Assembly: GCF_003664185.1 (NCBI RefSeq)
Contig: NZ_RCCS01000008.1
Coordinates: 1-64,000 of the forward strand
Reading direction: 5' to 3'
DNA length: 64,000 nt
From: Tenacibaculum discolor
GTDB taxonomy: Bacteria > Bacteroidota > Bacteroidia > Flavobacteriales > Flavobacteriaceae
Of the stretch, positions 54,002 to 63,088 are shown one piece after another. Under the pieces are notes generated by a model. The model saw only the letters and a list, made by a program, of their open reading frames with translations. It searched no databases and was not told the origin of the DNA. The translations under genes and the position numbers were made by a program. The first letter of the stretch is position 1. Each line of letters opens with the position of its first letter.

Positions 54002-54652
54002 ATGACTGGAATTTTAGATTTATTAAATAGTGATACCGGAAAGGCAATAATATCTGGTGTTGCTGGCTCTACAGGACAAGATACTAATAAAACTAGTAGT
54101 GTTTTAACGATGGCACTACCTGTTTTAATGAAAGCAATGCAACGAAATGCTGCTACACCTCAAGGTGCTGAAAGTTTAAAAAGTGCATTAAATAAGCATG
54201 ATGGTGGAATCTTAGATAATTTAGGAGATTTATTTAATGGTGGAGTTAACTCTGATGTTTTACAAGATGGTAATAAAATTTTAGGTCATGTTTTAGGAAA
54301 CAAACAACAAGGAGTGGAAAAAGTTATTGGACAAAAAGCTGGAATGGATTCTGGTGCTGTTGCTGATATCTTAAAAACTGCAGCTCCAATTTTAATGGGA
54401 TTATTAGGTAAGCAATCCCGTCAAGAAAACATAAATAATTCGAGTGATTTAAGTGGACTTTTAGGAGGTTTACTTGGTGGTAATTCTGCTCAAAAAGAAC
54501 AAAGTTTCTTAGAACAAATATTAGATGCTGATGGTGATGGTAGCATTGTTGATGATGTAGCTGGAATGATTTTAGGAAACGCTGGTGGTAGTCAACAAAA
54601 GTCAGGTGGACTTTTAGGAGGGCTATTAGGCGGAGTATTTGGAAAAAAATAA
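54002..54652 (+). CDS. DUF937 (YidB-like) protein with EF-hand-like loop
   Basis: 216-residue glycine- and leucine-rich protein of DUF937. The N-terminal half has the domain's LPVLMKAMQRNAATPQGAESL and LKTAAPILMGLLGKQ repeats. The C-terminal part has DADGDGSIVDDV, an EF-hand-like calcium loop, and ends in repeated GGLLGG. Function unknown; the Ca loop suggests a calcium-responsive protein. It is followed by a strong terminator. Confidence 0.82.
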   Translation: MTGILDLLNSDTGKAIISGVAGSTGQDTNKTSSVLTMALPVLMKAMQRNAATPQGAESLKSALNKHDGGILDNLGDLFNGGVNSDVLQDGNKILGHVLGNKQQGVEKVIGQKAGMDSGAVADILKTAAPILMGLLGKQSRQENINNSSDLSGLLGGLLGGNSAQKEQSFLEQILDADGDGSIVDDVAGMILGNAGGSQQKSGGLLGGLLGGVFGKK

Positions 54653-54672
54653 CTTTTCATTTATAATATAAT

Positions 54673-54700
54673 CAAAGGGCAAACATTTGTTTGCCCTTTT
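54673..54700 (+). terminator. Terminator after the DUF937 gene
   Basis: Stem aaagggcaaaca/tgtttgcccttt (54674-54699) followed by T5, 21 bases after the stop. Confidence 0.9.
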
Positions 54701-54734
54701 TCTTTTAACTACTTTTGCCACGATATTAGTATTT

Positions 54735-55046
54735 ATGGAGAAACTAAAACAACGTTGGGGCATAGAAAACAATTGGGCTTTAGCAGCCATTTTTATAGTT
54801 TTCGCAATAAACGGTTCTTTTGCCGCATGGGTTGCTAAACCTATTACTAACTTATTAGGTTTATCTCCACAAACAATGAGCCCTTGGCTATACTATCCTT
54901 TAAGGATTTCTCTTATTTTTCCTATTTACCAAACTACTTTACCTTTAGTTGGATGGCTTTTTGGTCAATTTAAGTTCTTTTGGGAATTTGAAAAGAAGTT
55001 CTTAAGTAGATTAGGACTAAGTTTTTTATTCAAAAAAGCAAACTAA
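54735..55046 (+). CDS. Small membrane protein (DUF6787-like)
   Basis: 103-residue protein with two hydrophobic segments (WALAAIFIVFAINGSFAAWVA and a second near IYQTTLPLVGWLFGQF), starting MEKLKQRWGI. The first helix and the MSPWLYYPLRI segment look like a conserved Bacteroidota family; DUF6787 is my best guess. The ATG at 54735 is preferred over the longer frame, which would start inside the preceding terminator. Function unknown. Confidence 0.7.
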   Translation: MEKLKQRWGIENNWALAAIFIVFAINGSFAAWVAKPITNLLGLSPQTMSPWLYYPLRISLIFPIYQTTLPLVGWLFGQFKFFWEFEKKFLSRLGLSFLFKKAN

Positions 55047-55194
55047 TAATTCAATTATTTAAAAATCAGTTATTTACCTATACTTTTCTCTAAAGTATTT
55101 TTTACTTTTGTAATATTATTAGCTAAATAATAATACTTCCTCTCTTTTACTTCCCTTGTTTTAAGATAGAATTACTAACTAAACTCTTTTCTAT

Positions 55195-56157
55195 ATGAAA
55201 ACTTTCCTAAAAGAGACTCTAGCTCTCATAATTATATGTTGTTCGTTTTTAATCTTTCAATCTTGTAAAAAAGAGAAGAAACAAACTGATAATATTACTG
55301 AAACCAAAAAAGAAGTTATTAAGAAGAAAAAGGTAATTGAAATTATTACAGAAAGTATGGATTTTCAAATGCCTGATACCATAACTTCCGGTTGGAATAC
55401 GTTTCGTTACATCAATAAATCTCCACAAACACACTTTTTTCTAATTGATAAGTATCCTGAAGGGAAAAATTCAGAGGATGCTAAAAAATATGTAGCACCC
55501 GTTTTTGATGAAGCTATGAAACTTATTAATGAAGGTAAAGCTAAAGAAGGGTTTGCTGAGTTTGTTAATTTACCTGAATGGTTTGGTGAAGTTGTTTTTT
55601 TAGGTGGTAGCGGATTACTTTCTCCAGAAAACACAGGAGAAACTACACTTTATTTAAACCCCGGGAATTATATGCTTGAGTGCTATGTAAAAATGAGTAA
55701 TGGAGTATTTCATACTTCTATGGGAATGGTTAAAGATGTTGTTGTCTCTGATAAAGATTCTGGAAATTCTGAGCCCAAAGCAGATGCTAACATAACGATC
55801 TCTAGTACTGATGGTATTGTTTTAAAAGATTCAGTTTTTGCTGGAAAACGCACTTTTTCTGTATACTTTAAAGATCAAATTACGTATGAAAGTTTTGTTG
55901 GGCATGATATTAACTTAGTAAAACTACAAAGTAAAACTGATCTTAAGAACTTAGAAAATTGGATGAATTGGGCTGATCCTAAAGGGCTAATTGAACCTGC
56001 GCCTTCTGATGTTACTTTTTTAGGTGGTGTTAATGATATGCCTACTGGTAATAAAGCTTATTTTACTGCAATAGTAAATAAAGGTATTTATGGGTTAATT
56101 TCAGAGGTTCCTAATCCTTCCGAAAAAAACTTATTTATAACTTTTGAAGTATATTAA
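55195..56157 (+). CDS. Putative lipoprotein, unrecognised
   Basis: 320-residue lipoprotein: the signal peptide ends in FQSC, then a charged KKEKKQTDN tail. The mature part has PDTITSGWNTFRYINKSPQTHFF..., a segment ETTLYLNPGNYMLECYVKMSNGVFHTSMGM resembling cupredoxin-like strands, and a second half (about 200-320) of similar beta character. No catalytic motif seen. It may be a two-domain cupredoxin-like binding protein; the conserved metal ligands are not obvious. Confidence 0.6.
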   Translation: MKTFLKETLALIIICCSFLIFQSCKKEKKQTDNITETKKEVIKKKKVIEIITESMDFQMPDTITSGWNTFRYINKSPQTHFFLIDKYPEGKNSEDAKKYVAPVFDEAMKLINEGKAKEGFAEFVNLPEWFGEVVFLGGSGLLSPENTGETTLYLNPGNYMLECYVKMSNGVFHTSMGMVKDVVVSDKDSGNSEPKADANITISSTDGIVLKDSVFAGKRTFSVYFKDQITYESFVGHDINLVKLQSKTDLKNLENWMNWADPKGLIEPAPSDVTFLGGVNDMPTGNKAYFTAIVNKGIYGLISEVPNPSEKNLFITFEVY

Positions 56158-56158
56158 A

Positions 56159-56189
56159 TAAAAAGAGCAAACCTAGTTTGCTCTTTTTA
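56159..56189. terminator. Bidirectional terminator inside the mscS 3' end
   Basis: Stem aaaagagcaaa/tttgctctttt (56161-56186). On the minus strand the last codons of the mscS gene (Lys-Arg-Ala-Asn-stop) form one arm, so the terminator overlaps coding sequence. Confidence 0.82.
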
Positions 56190-57039
56190 TTATTTCATTT
56201 ATGTTGATTGGTATCGGTAAGTCCACTCCTTCTTCAAGAAAACGCTTATGTACTGCTTCTTTTAAAGCACATTTGGTTTTGAACTCTTGGAATGGTTCAT
56301 TTAACCATACATAGGCTCGCATATGAATATGATCTGGGTACACATCAATAACACGAACATCTACTTGATGTATATCACTCATCACTTGATCTGGTGTACG
56401 GTAATCAATAACAGTTGGTAACTTAATAGCTTCTTCTTGTATTATTCTTCTAGCTAAATCAATATCTGCTTTTAATCCTATTTTGAAGTTATTAAAACTC
56501 AATACATGAGAGTCTTCTATGGTATGATTTAAAATAGAATCTGTACTTATTACCGAGTTAGGTATTATTAAACGCTTGTTTTCAAAGTTATTTATCACGG
56601 TATGTCTCAACGTTATATCTTCAACAATACCCACTCGTGTGTCATCCAACTTAATATAGTCTCCTACTCTAAACGGGCGGAATATAACAATAAAAGCTCC
56701 TGCTATTAAGTTAGATAGTGCTGCTTGCGCAGCAAAACCTATAATAGCTGCTAAAATACCAGCCCCAGAAAAAATTAACGTTGCTTTACTTCTAAAAGCA
56801 GGCACCGTCATAATTAAATAAACAACACTTAAAAGCCCTATTACAAACGATACTGAGTTTCGCAAAAACTGAATACTTGTTCTTCCAAAACGGTCTTCTT
56901 TTTTACTTTTTATCAGTTGCCAAATAATAGCTCTTACCAATCTTGAAATAATCCAAGACACTAAAAATACAACTACAATGTATCCTAAAACACCAAAAAA
57001 GGTATCTAAATTAAAACGGTATGGTAAAAGCTTATCCAT
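56173..57039 (-). CDS. Mechanosensitive ion channel, MscS family
   Basis: 288-residue small-conductance channel with about three N-terminal membrane helices; the pore-lining third is GAGILAAIIGFAAQAALSNLIAGAF. The beta domain starts FRPFRVGDYIKLDDTRVGIVEDITLRHTVI, and an alpha/beta cap follows. It opens under hypo-osmotic membrane tension. Its ATG overlaps the parC stop codon by one base. Confidence 0.92.
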   Translation of the reverse strand: MDKLLPYRFNLDTFFGVLGYIVVVFLVSWIISRLVRAIIWQLIKSKKEDRFGRTSIQFLRNSVSFVIGLLSVVYLIMTVPAFRSKATLIFSGAGILAAIIGFAAQAALSNLIAGAFIVIFRPFRVGDYIKLDDTRVGIVEDITLRHTVINNFENKRLIIPNSVISTDSILNHTIEDSHVLSFNNFKIGLKADIDLARRIIQEEAIKLPTVIDYRTPDQVMSDIHQVDVRVIDVYPDHIHMRAYVWLNEPFQEFKTKCALKEAVHKRFLEEGVDLPIPININEIIKRAN

Positions 57040-59753
57040 TAAAATAACGCTGTTTGACTTTCGTCATCTTTATCTTTCTTCTTCTTTTGAAGTGCTCTCT
57101 CTAATGCCTTTTTTGCCTTATCTTCTTTAGATTCTACAAACTCTTTATCTTTAGGTTTAGCATCTTCTACTTCCAAAGGTAATGCTTCCTCTTTAATTTC
57201 TTCTTCATCGTTTACCTCAATATCCTCTACTTTTTCCTCTTCTGGTTCTTCATAAGGTAACGATTCTAATAAGTTTACGGTTCTTATTTTGTCTGTTGTT
57301 AATTGATTTCCTTGGGCTTTAATCCCTTTAACTGCTATAAAATCTTCAAAATTAACTTCAATTTTATCTAAACTTCTTTTTGAGAAAATTACCTCAGCCA
57401 TAGGACGATAATCAGTAGCTATTATTTCTAACTTTGATTTCTCGTCTTCTGATATAAAAAGCTCTTCCTTATCTGGTGTTTCAACTAAGAATCGTTTTAC
57501 AAAATAACGTTCTTTTACGCCATCAAAATAAATTGCTGAAATAGGTTTTTGAGGTTTCCACTTTTCTAACACAATCATATCATTTTCAAAGTGCATCGCT
57601 AAATCTGGCGATACTGCTTTGATTTTTCCTGATTGGGTTGCTATTAAAATTTTATCTTCTGCTTTAAACTCTCCTAACAGCTCTCCTCTACCATCAACAT
57701 TTAAACGTTGTACCGTATCGTCAAACCAAATTTTTCTAGGTTTTAAAGTTGAAACTCCCGCTTCTTTAAACTCTACTTTTTTAATTGAGTACTTGGTTAC
57801 TAAGTTACCTCTAACGCTACGTCCTTTTATTGCTAAATCAGCAAAATCAATATCCCATTTTAGTTTTTTAACACTTCCTACAGCTCTGAGTAAAATAGTT
57901 ACTACCTCAGCTTCTCCGTTAGAATTGGCTGTGAAATACAATACTTTTGATTTTGGGTCTCCATTAGCTAGGTTATACTCCTTATCTCGAGTTACTGACG
58001 TTACATTAAAACGCTTCATGTATGAAGGGCCTTTTGCTCCATCACGATAAATCATATTATAAACTGTACGTTTATCTTTTTTCTTGAATATAGCAACATG
58101 AATAATTCCTTTTCCTACAAAGGTTTTAGAATCTACTTTCGTTACTACCATTGAACCATTTTCTCTAAACACTATAACATCGTCAATATCGGCACAATCA
58201 GTAACATATTCATCTTTTCGTAAAGATGTTCCTATAAACCCTTCTTCTCTATTTACATAGAGTTTTGAGTTACGCATTACTACTTTGGTAGCAACGATAT
58301 CATCAAAAATGCGGATTTCTGTTTTACGCTCTTTTCCTTTTCCGTATTTTGCTTTTAGATCTTTAAAATAGTCTATTGCAAAATCAATTAGGTTATCTAA
58401 ATAATTTTTAACCTCAGCTATTTTTTCCTCTAAACCTTCAATAAATTGTTTTGCTTTATCAATATCGAATTTAGAGATTTTCTTAATTCTTATTTCTGTT
58501 AAACGAACAATATCTTCTTCGGTTACTTCTCTTTTAAGGTGTTTTGTATGAGGTTTTAGTCCTTTATCAATTGCTTCAATTACTCCTTCCCAGGTTTCTA
58601 CTTCTTCAATGTCACGATAAATTCTGTTTTCAATAAAAATACGTTCTAAAGAAGCAAAATGCCATTGTTCTTCTAATTCATGTAATTGAATTTCTAATTC
58701 ACGTTTTAATAACTCTACCGTAAAATCTGTTGATTTTTTCAACACTTCGTTTACTCCAATAAATACTGGCTTGTTGTCTTCAATGATACAACATAACGGA
58801 GAAATTGAATTTTCACAACTGGTAAAAGCATATAATGCATCAATTGTTTTATCTGGTGATACATTAGCTGGTAAGTGCACTAAGATTTCAACATTGGCTG
58901 CTGTGTTATCTTCAATACGTTTAATCTTAATTTTCCCCTTTTCATTGGCTTTTAAAATACTATCAATTAACGATGATGTAGTTGTACCAAAAGGAACTTC
59001 AGTAATTACTAATGTTTTTTTATCTAAAGCTGATATTTTTGCTCTTACTCTTACTTTTCCTCCTCGTTTCCCTTCATTATAGTTGGTAACATCTGCTATT
59101 CCACCTGTTAAAAAATCGGGTACAAGTGTAAAACTTCTTCCTTTTAAGTATTTTACAGAAGCATCTATTAACTCGTTAAAGTTGTGTGGTAATATTTTTG
59201 TTGATAATCCTACCGCAATACCTTCTGCACCTTGTGCTAACAGTAAAGGGAATTTTACAGGTAAGTTTACAGGTTCTTTTTTACGTCCATCATACGATGC
59301 TTGCCACTCGGTAGTTTTAGCATTGAAAACAACATCTAACGCAAATTTTGATAAACGTGCTTCAATATAACGAGAGGCTGCTGCACGGTCTCCTGTTAAA
59401 ATGTTACCCCAGTTACCTTGCATGTCGATTAGCAGCTCCTTTTGTCCCATTTGTACCATAGCATCGGCAATCGAAGCATCTCCATGAGGGTGATACTGCA
59501 TTGTGTGACCAACAATGTTTGCTACTTTGTTATAGCGTCCATCATCTAAATCTTTCATTGAATGCATAATACGACGTTGCACGGGTTTAAACCCATCTTC
59601 CATTGATGGTACTGCACGTTCTAAAATTACATACGAAGCATAATCTAAAAACCATTCTTTATACATTCCCGTAACCTTGGTTATGGTTTCTGTATTTTCA
59701 AGGGGTTGGTTTAGTTCTTCGTCGTGTTCGTAATTGTTATTTTCTTCACTCAT
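57039..59753 (-). CDS. parC: DNA topoisomerase IV subunit A
   Basis: 904-residue type IIA topoisomerase A subunit. The catalytic Tyr is Y129 (AAASRYIEAR), and the winged-helix segment YHPHGDASIADAM precedes it. The C-terminal half is a beta-pinwheel-like region without an obvious GyrA box, followed by a long acidic/Lys-rich tail (EEEKVEDIEVNDEEEIKEEAL). ParC assignment over GyrA rests on the parE homologue two genes upstream and the missing GyrA box. It decatenates daughter chromosomes. Confidence 0.92.
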   Translation of the reverse strand: MSEENNNYEHDEELNQPLENTETITKVTGMYKEWFLDYASYVILERAVPSMEDGFKPVQRRIMHSMKDLDDGRYNKVANIVGHTMQYHPHGDASIADAMVQMGQKELLIDMQGNWGNILTGDRAAASRYIEARLSKFALDVVFNAKTTEWQASYDGRKKEPVNLPVKFPLLLAQGAEGIAVGLSTKILPHNFNELIDASVKYLKGRSFTLVPDFLTGGIADVTNYNEGKRGGKVRVRAKISALDKKTLVITEVPFGTTTSSLIDSILKANEKGKIKIKRIEDNTAANVEILVHLPANVSPDKTIDALYAFTSCENSISPLCCIIEDNKPVFIGVNEVLKKSTDFTVELLKRELEIQLHELEEQWHFASLERIFIENRIYRDIEEVETWEGVIEAIDKGLKPHTKHLKREVTEEDIVRLTEIRIKKISKFDIDKAKQFIEGLEEKIAEVKNYLDNLIDFAIDYFKDLKAKYGKGKERKTEIRIFDDIVATKVVMRNSKLYVNREEGFIGTSLRKDEYVTDCADIDDVIVFRENGSMVVTKVDSKTFVGKGIIHVAIFKKKDKRTVYNMIYRDGAKGPSYMKRFNVTSVTRDKEYNLANGDPKSKVLYFTANSNGEAEVVTILLRAVGSVKKLKWDIDFADLAIKGRSVRGNLVTKYSIKKVEFKEAGVSTLKPRKIWFDDTVQRLNVDGRGELLGEFKAEDKILIATQSGKIKAVSPDLAMHFENDMIVLEKWKPQKPISAIYFDGVKERYFVKRFLVETPDKEELFISEDEKSKLEIIATDYRPMAEVIFSKRSLDKIEVNFEDFIAVKGIKAQGNQLTTDKIRTVNLLESLPYEEPEEEKVEDIEVNDEEEIKEEALPLEVEDAKPKDKEFVESKEDKAKKALERALQKKKKDKDDESQTALF

Positions 59754-59836
59754 GTATGAATGTTTAAACGTTTATTCGTTTAAGAGTTAGTTTATTTTTA
59801 TTCTTTACCTGAATCATATATCTTAAAAAAGGTAAT

Positions 59837-60367
59837 TTACCTATCTAAACTACTCTTTCTATCATTATAATCTAATGTAACAGCTTTATTAAAATCTTCT
59901 CCACCTCTGCTAATTTCTAACACATATTGTGAATTTATAGCTTGTTCTATTTTGAAAAAATCTCCTTCAGATACTTTTTCCCAATATTCCTTTTCAAACC
60001 TTATATCTCCTATCCGCCAATCATTGAATTTAATTAAGTATATAATATCTTCAACACTGCTTATATAACCAGAATCAGTATCATGCCCTCCGCCTCTTAC
60101 TCTTTCAATTTTTTCTATTACCTTAAATTCTCCAGAATATTTTTTTTTCTCTATTAAATCTTGATAGATTGCCAACCTATTTAAAAATATCCCAAGGATA
60201 CCTATTCCTCCAAATACTATAATTAACTTTCCAAAAATTCCATTATCATTAAATAAGTACCAAAAAAGTATTAATATAACCATCATAAAAAACAACAACA
60301 TATAATCATTTTTTATCTGTTTTTTCAAATGAGTTATATCTTTGGAGGATAGTTTAATAATCTTCAT
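59837..60367 (-). CDS. Hypothetical two-helix membrane protein between parE and parC
   Basis: 176-residue protein I do not recognise. Two adjacent helices (LLFFMMVILILFWYLF and IVFGGIGILGIFL) are preceded by a charged N-terminus and followed by a cytoplasmic domain of about 110 residues (EFKVIEKIERVRGGGHDTDSGY...). It lies between parE and parC, which would otherwise be adjacent, with gaps of 54 and 83 bases. The base composition looks AT-richer than the flanking topoisomerase genes (impression, not computed). Confidence 0.65.
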   Translation of the reverse strand: MKIIKLSSKDITHLKKQIKNDYMLLFFMMVILILFWYLFNDNGIFGKLIIVFGGIGILGIFLNRLAIYQDLIEKKKYSGEFKVIEKIERVRGGGHDTDSGYISSVEDIIYLIKFNDWRIGDIRFEKEYWEKVSEGDFFKIEQAINSQYVLEISRGGEDFNKAVTLDYNDRKSSLDR

Positions 60368-60421
60368 TAATTATACTTTGTATCTATTCTGTCATCTATC
60401 TTTAAACAAGATTCTTTCATA

Positions 60422-62278
60422 TTAAACTTCTTCTACAATATCTAACTCAACCTTTAAATTGTTAATGATAAACTTTTGTCTGTCTGGAGTATTTTTACCC
60501 ATATAGAATTCTAACATTTGTTCTATCGACATTTCTTTGTCTAACATTACTGGGTCTAAACGAATATCATCTCCTATAAAATGGACAAATTCGTTAGGAG
60601 AAATCTCCCCTAACCCCTTAAATCGAGTAATTTCTGGCTTTCCTCTTAGTTTGTTTATCGCAGCTTGCTTTTCTTCTTCTGAATAACAATAAATGGTTTC
60701 TTTTTTATTTCGTACTCTAAATAACGGAGTTTCTAAAATATACAGGTGTCCTTCTTTGATTACTTCTGGGAAGAATTGTAAGAAAAAGGTTATTAATAAT
60801 AAGCGAATATGCATACCATCTACATCGGCATCGGTAGCAATTACGATATTGTTATAACGTAAGTCTTCCAGTCCGTCTTCAATGTTTAAGGCTGCTTGTA
60901 ATAGGTTAAATTCCTCATTCTCGTACACTATCTTTTTAGACAACCCATACGAGTTTAGTGGCTTTCCTTTTAAACTGAATACTGCTTGTGTGTTTACATT
61001 ACGTGATTTTGTTATGGATCCACTTGCCGAATCTCCCTCCGTAATAAACAACGTAGTGTCTAAATATCCATCTTTTTTAGTGTCTCCAAAATGTATACGA
61101 CAATCGCGTAGTTTTTTGTTGTGTAAACTTGCTTTTTTTGCGCGTTCGCGAGCTAACTTTCGTATTCCTGATAATTCTTTACGCTCTTTTTCTGCCTGTA
61201 ATATCTTCTTTTGAAGTTTATCGGCTACTTCAGTGTTTTTATGTAAGTAATTATCTAACTGTGTTTTTACAAAGTCGTTGATGTAGGTTCGAACGGTTGG
61301 CAGGTCTCCTCCCATTTCTGTAGAACCTAATTTTGTTTTTGTTTGACTTTCAAAAACGGGTTCCATTACCTTGATAGAAATAGCAGCGATAATTGACTTA
61401 CGTACATCGGAAGCATCAAAATTCTTTCCGAAAAACTCTCTAACTGTTTTTACTACTGCTTCTCTAAAGGCATTTAAGTGCGTTCCTCCTTGTGTAGTGT
61501 TTTGTCCGTTTACAAATGAATGGTATTCTTCTGAATACTGTGTTCTACTGTGTGTAATTGCTACTTCAATATCATCTCCTCGTAAATGAATTATTGGATA
61601 CAACATGTCTTCTTTGTTGTTGTTATCTTCCAATAAGTCTTTTAATCCGTTTTCTGAATAAAATTTTTCTCCGTTAAAAACGATGGTTAACCCTGGATTA
61701 AGGTATACATAGTTTTTTAATAGTTTAGAAATGTATTCAGGACGGTACTTGTAATTTTTAAAGATGGTCTCATCTGCTATAAAGGTTACTTTAGTACCTC
61801 TACGACGTGATGTTTCATCTAGTATTTCTTGATTGGTTAAATTCCCTTTTTCAAATTCGGCAGAAGCAGATTTACCATCACGGTTAGATTCTACCCTAAA
61901 ATAGGTTGACAAAGCATTTACTGCTTTGGTACCAACTCCGTTTAAACCAACTGATTTTTTAAAGGCTTTGGAGTCATACTTTCCTCCTGTGTTCATCTTA
62001 GAAACTACGTCCACTACTTTTCCTAAAGGAATACCACGTCCGTAATCTCGCACAATTACTTTATTCCCTTGTACAGAAACTTCTATGGTCTTACCTCCTC
62101 CCATGACAAATTCGTCAATAGAGTTATCTAAAACCTCTTTAACCAAAATGTAAATTCCGTCGTCTGGTGATGATCCATCTCCAAGTTTACCAATATACAT
62201 CCCAGGTCGCATACGGATATGTTCTTTCCAATCGAGCGAGCGTATATTGTCTTCGGTATATTGTGTTTCTTGCGTCAT
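60422..62278 (-). CDS. parE: DNA topoisomerase IV subunit B
   Basis: 618-residue GHKL ATPase of type IIA topoisomerases. The ATP site shows [15 protein letters not shown] and the [10 protein letters not shown] lid. TOPRIM begins [12 protein letters not shown], with the metal [13 protein letters not shown], and the C-terminus [12 protein letters not shown]. At 618 residues it lacks the gyrase B insertions, matching short Bacteroidota ParE. It pairs with ParC encoded downstream beyond the inserted gene. Confidence 0.93.
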   Translation of the reverse strand: MTQETQYTEDNIRSLDWKEHIRMRPGMYIGKLGDGSSPDDGIYILVKEVLDNSIDEFVMGGGKTIEVSVQGNKVIVRDYGRGIPLGKVVDVVSKMNTGGKYDSKAFKKSVGLNGVGTKAVNALSTYFRVESNRDGKSASAEFEKGNLTNQEILDETSRRRGTKVTFIADETIFKNYKYRPEYISKLLKNYVYLNPGLTIVFNGEKFYSENGLKDLLEDNNNKEDMLYPIIHLRGDDIEVAITHSRTQYSEEYHSFVNGQNTTQGGTHLNAFREAVVKTVREFFGKNFDASDVRKSIIAAISIKVMEPVFESQTKTKLGSTEMGGDLPTVRTYINDFVKTQLDNYLHKNTEVADKLQKKILQAEKERKELSGIRKLARERAKKASLHNKKLRDCRIHFGDTKKDGYLDTTLFITEGDSASGSITKSRNVNTQAVFSLKGKPLNSYGLSKKIVYENEEFNLLQAALNIEDGLEDLRYNNIVIATDADVDGMHIRLLLITFFLQFFPEVIKEGHLYILETPLFRVRNKKETIYCYSEEEKQAAINKLRGKPEITRFKGLGEISPNEFVHFIGDDIRLDPVMLDKEMSIEQMLEFYMGKNTPDRQKFIINNLKVELDIVEEV

Positions 62279-62335
62279 AAAAAATCGTGTGAATTGAAGT
62301 CTGTGCTAAAATAGTACTTCGCCAGAAAAAATAAA

Positions 62336-62367
62336 AAACTCTGTTAATATAGTTATCAACAGAGTTC
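62336..62367 (-). terminator. Terminator of the right-edge nuclease operon
   Basis: Stem aactctgtt (62337-62345) and aacagagtt (62358-62366), with an A run to the left giving a T tail on the minus strand. It ends the VWA-thermonuclease-small protein operon before parE. Confidence 0.78.
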
Positions 62368-62370
62368 GTT

Positions 62371-62607
62371 TTATTTCTTTTTTAATGCTTTCTTCTCCCA
62401 TTTACAGAGCAATCTCCCATATCTCCTCACTTTTTTCTCTGTACTTTCCTTTATTGTTGCTTTGCATTGCGATAATCCTCTACAGTTTTTTTTGAAGTGA
62501 TATTTTGTGCTTGCTACACTACTACAGATATACACTTTTTTGTCTTCTACTTTTTGAAATGCCACTAACACACCTACTGATAGTAGCATTATTATGACTT
62601 TTTTCAT
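62371..62607 (-). CDS. Small secreted four-cysteine protein
   Basis: 78-residue exported protein (signal MKKVIIMLLSVGVLVAF). The mature part is rich in Lys with C28, C42, C48, C68: VYICSSVASTKYHFKKNCRGLSQC...RRYGRLLCKWE. The YHxxxxCRGLxxC core is a motif I recall in Bacteroidota small proteins, often beside nucleases, where it may form a zinc- or disulfide-held domain. It starts 7 bases after the thermonuclease gene. Function unknown. Confidence 0.72.
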   Translation of the reverse strand: MKKVIIMLLSVGVLVAFQKVEDKKVYICSSVASTKYHFKKNCRGLSQCKATIKESTEKKVRRYGRLLCKWEKKALKKK

Positions 62608-62614
62608 TTGTTAT

Positions 62615-63085
62615 TTAGTTTGGTTGTTTTCTATATTGCCAGGGTGTGGTTACATTAGGTAATGACCACATACCTATTTTAAGTTGTTTTGCTTTCCTTT
62701 CTAACAGGGCATATTCTTTACTTTTTGAATATTTTTTAAAGTGCATTGCCAATCCTTTTTTCACTAAGTTTTTGTTGATATTTTGATGGTTATCAAAATA
62801 TATTTCAGCAATTAAACGGTTCCAATGCCACTTCCCCTTGTTGACTACTTTAACTGTTTTTCCAAATATTTTGTTGGATACAAATTGTTTTGCTCTGGTG
62901 CTATAAGCTTGTCCTTTTTCTGGACAATCAATATGTTCTAACCTTATGTGTATTGGTTTGTTTTGATATAACACTTTTACAGTATCTCCGTCTACTACCC
63001 CAATTACTCTCGCACTAAATTCTTTCGGTACTTTTACCCCTGTTACAGTTATTAATAAAAATAATAGTATTGTTTTTAGGTACAT
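62615..63085 (-). CDS. Thermonuclease family protein (SNase-like), secreted
   Basis: 156-residue Ca-dependent nuclease of the staphylococcal nuclease fold, with a signal peptide (LKTILLFLLITVTGV). VVDGDTVKVLY carries the calcium-binding Asp, IRLEHIDCPEKGQAYSTRAKQF carries the catalytic Arg and Glu region, and YFDNHQNINKNLVKKGLAM is the later OB-fold segment. It cleaves DNA/RNA in the periplasm or outside. It lies between the small Cys-rich gene and the VWA lipoprotein, with gaps of 3-7 bases, so a single operon. Confidence 0.88.
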   Translation of the reverse strand: MYLKTILLFLLITVTGVKVPKEFSARVIGVVDGDTVKVLYQNKPIHIRLEHIDCPEKGQAYSTRAKQFVSNKIFGKTVKVVNKGKWHWNRLIAEIYFDNHQNINKNLVKKGLAMHFKKYSKSKEYALLERKAKQLKIGMWSLPNVTTPWQYRKQPN

Positions 63086-63088
63086 AGT

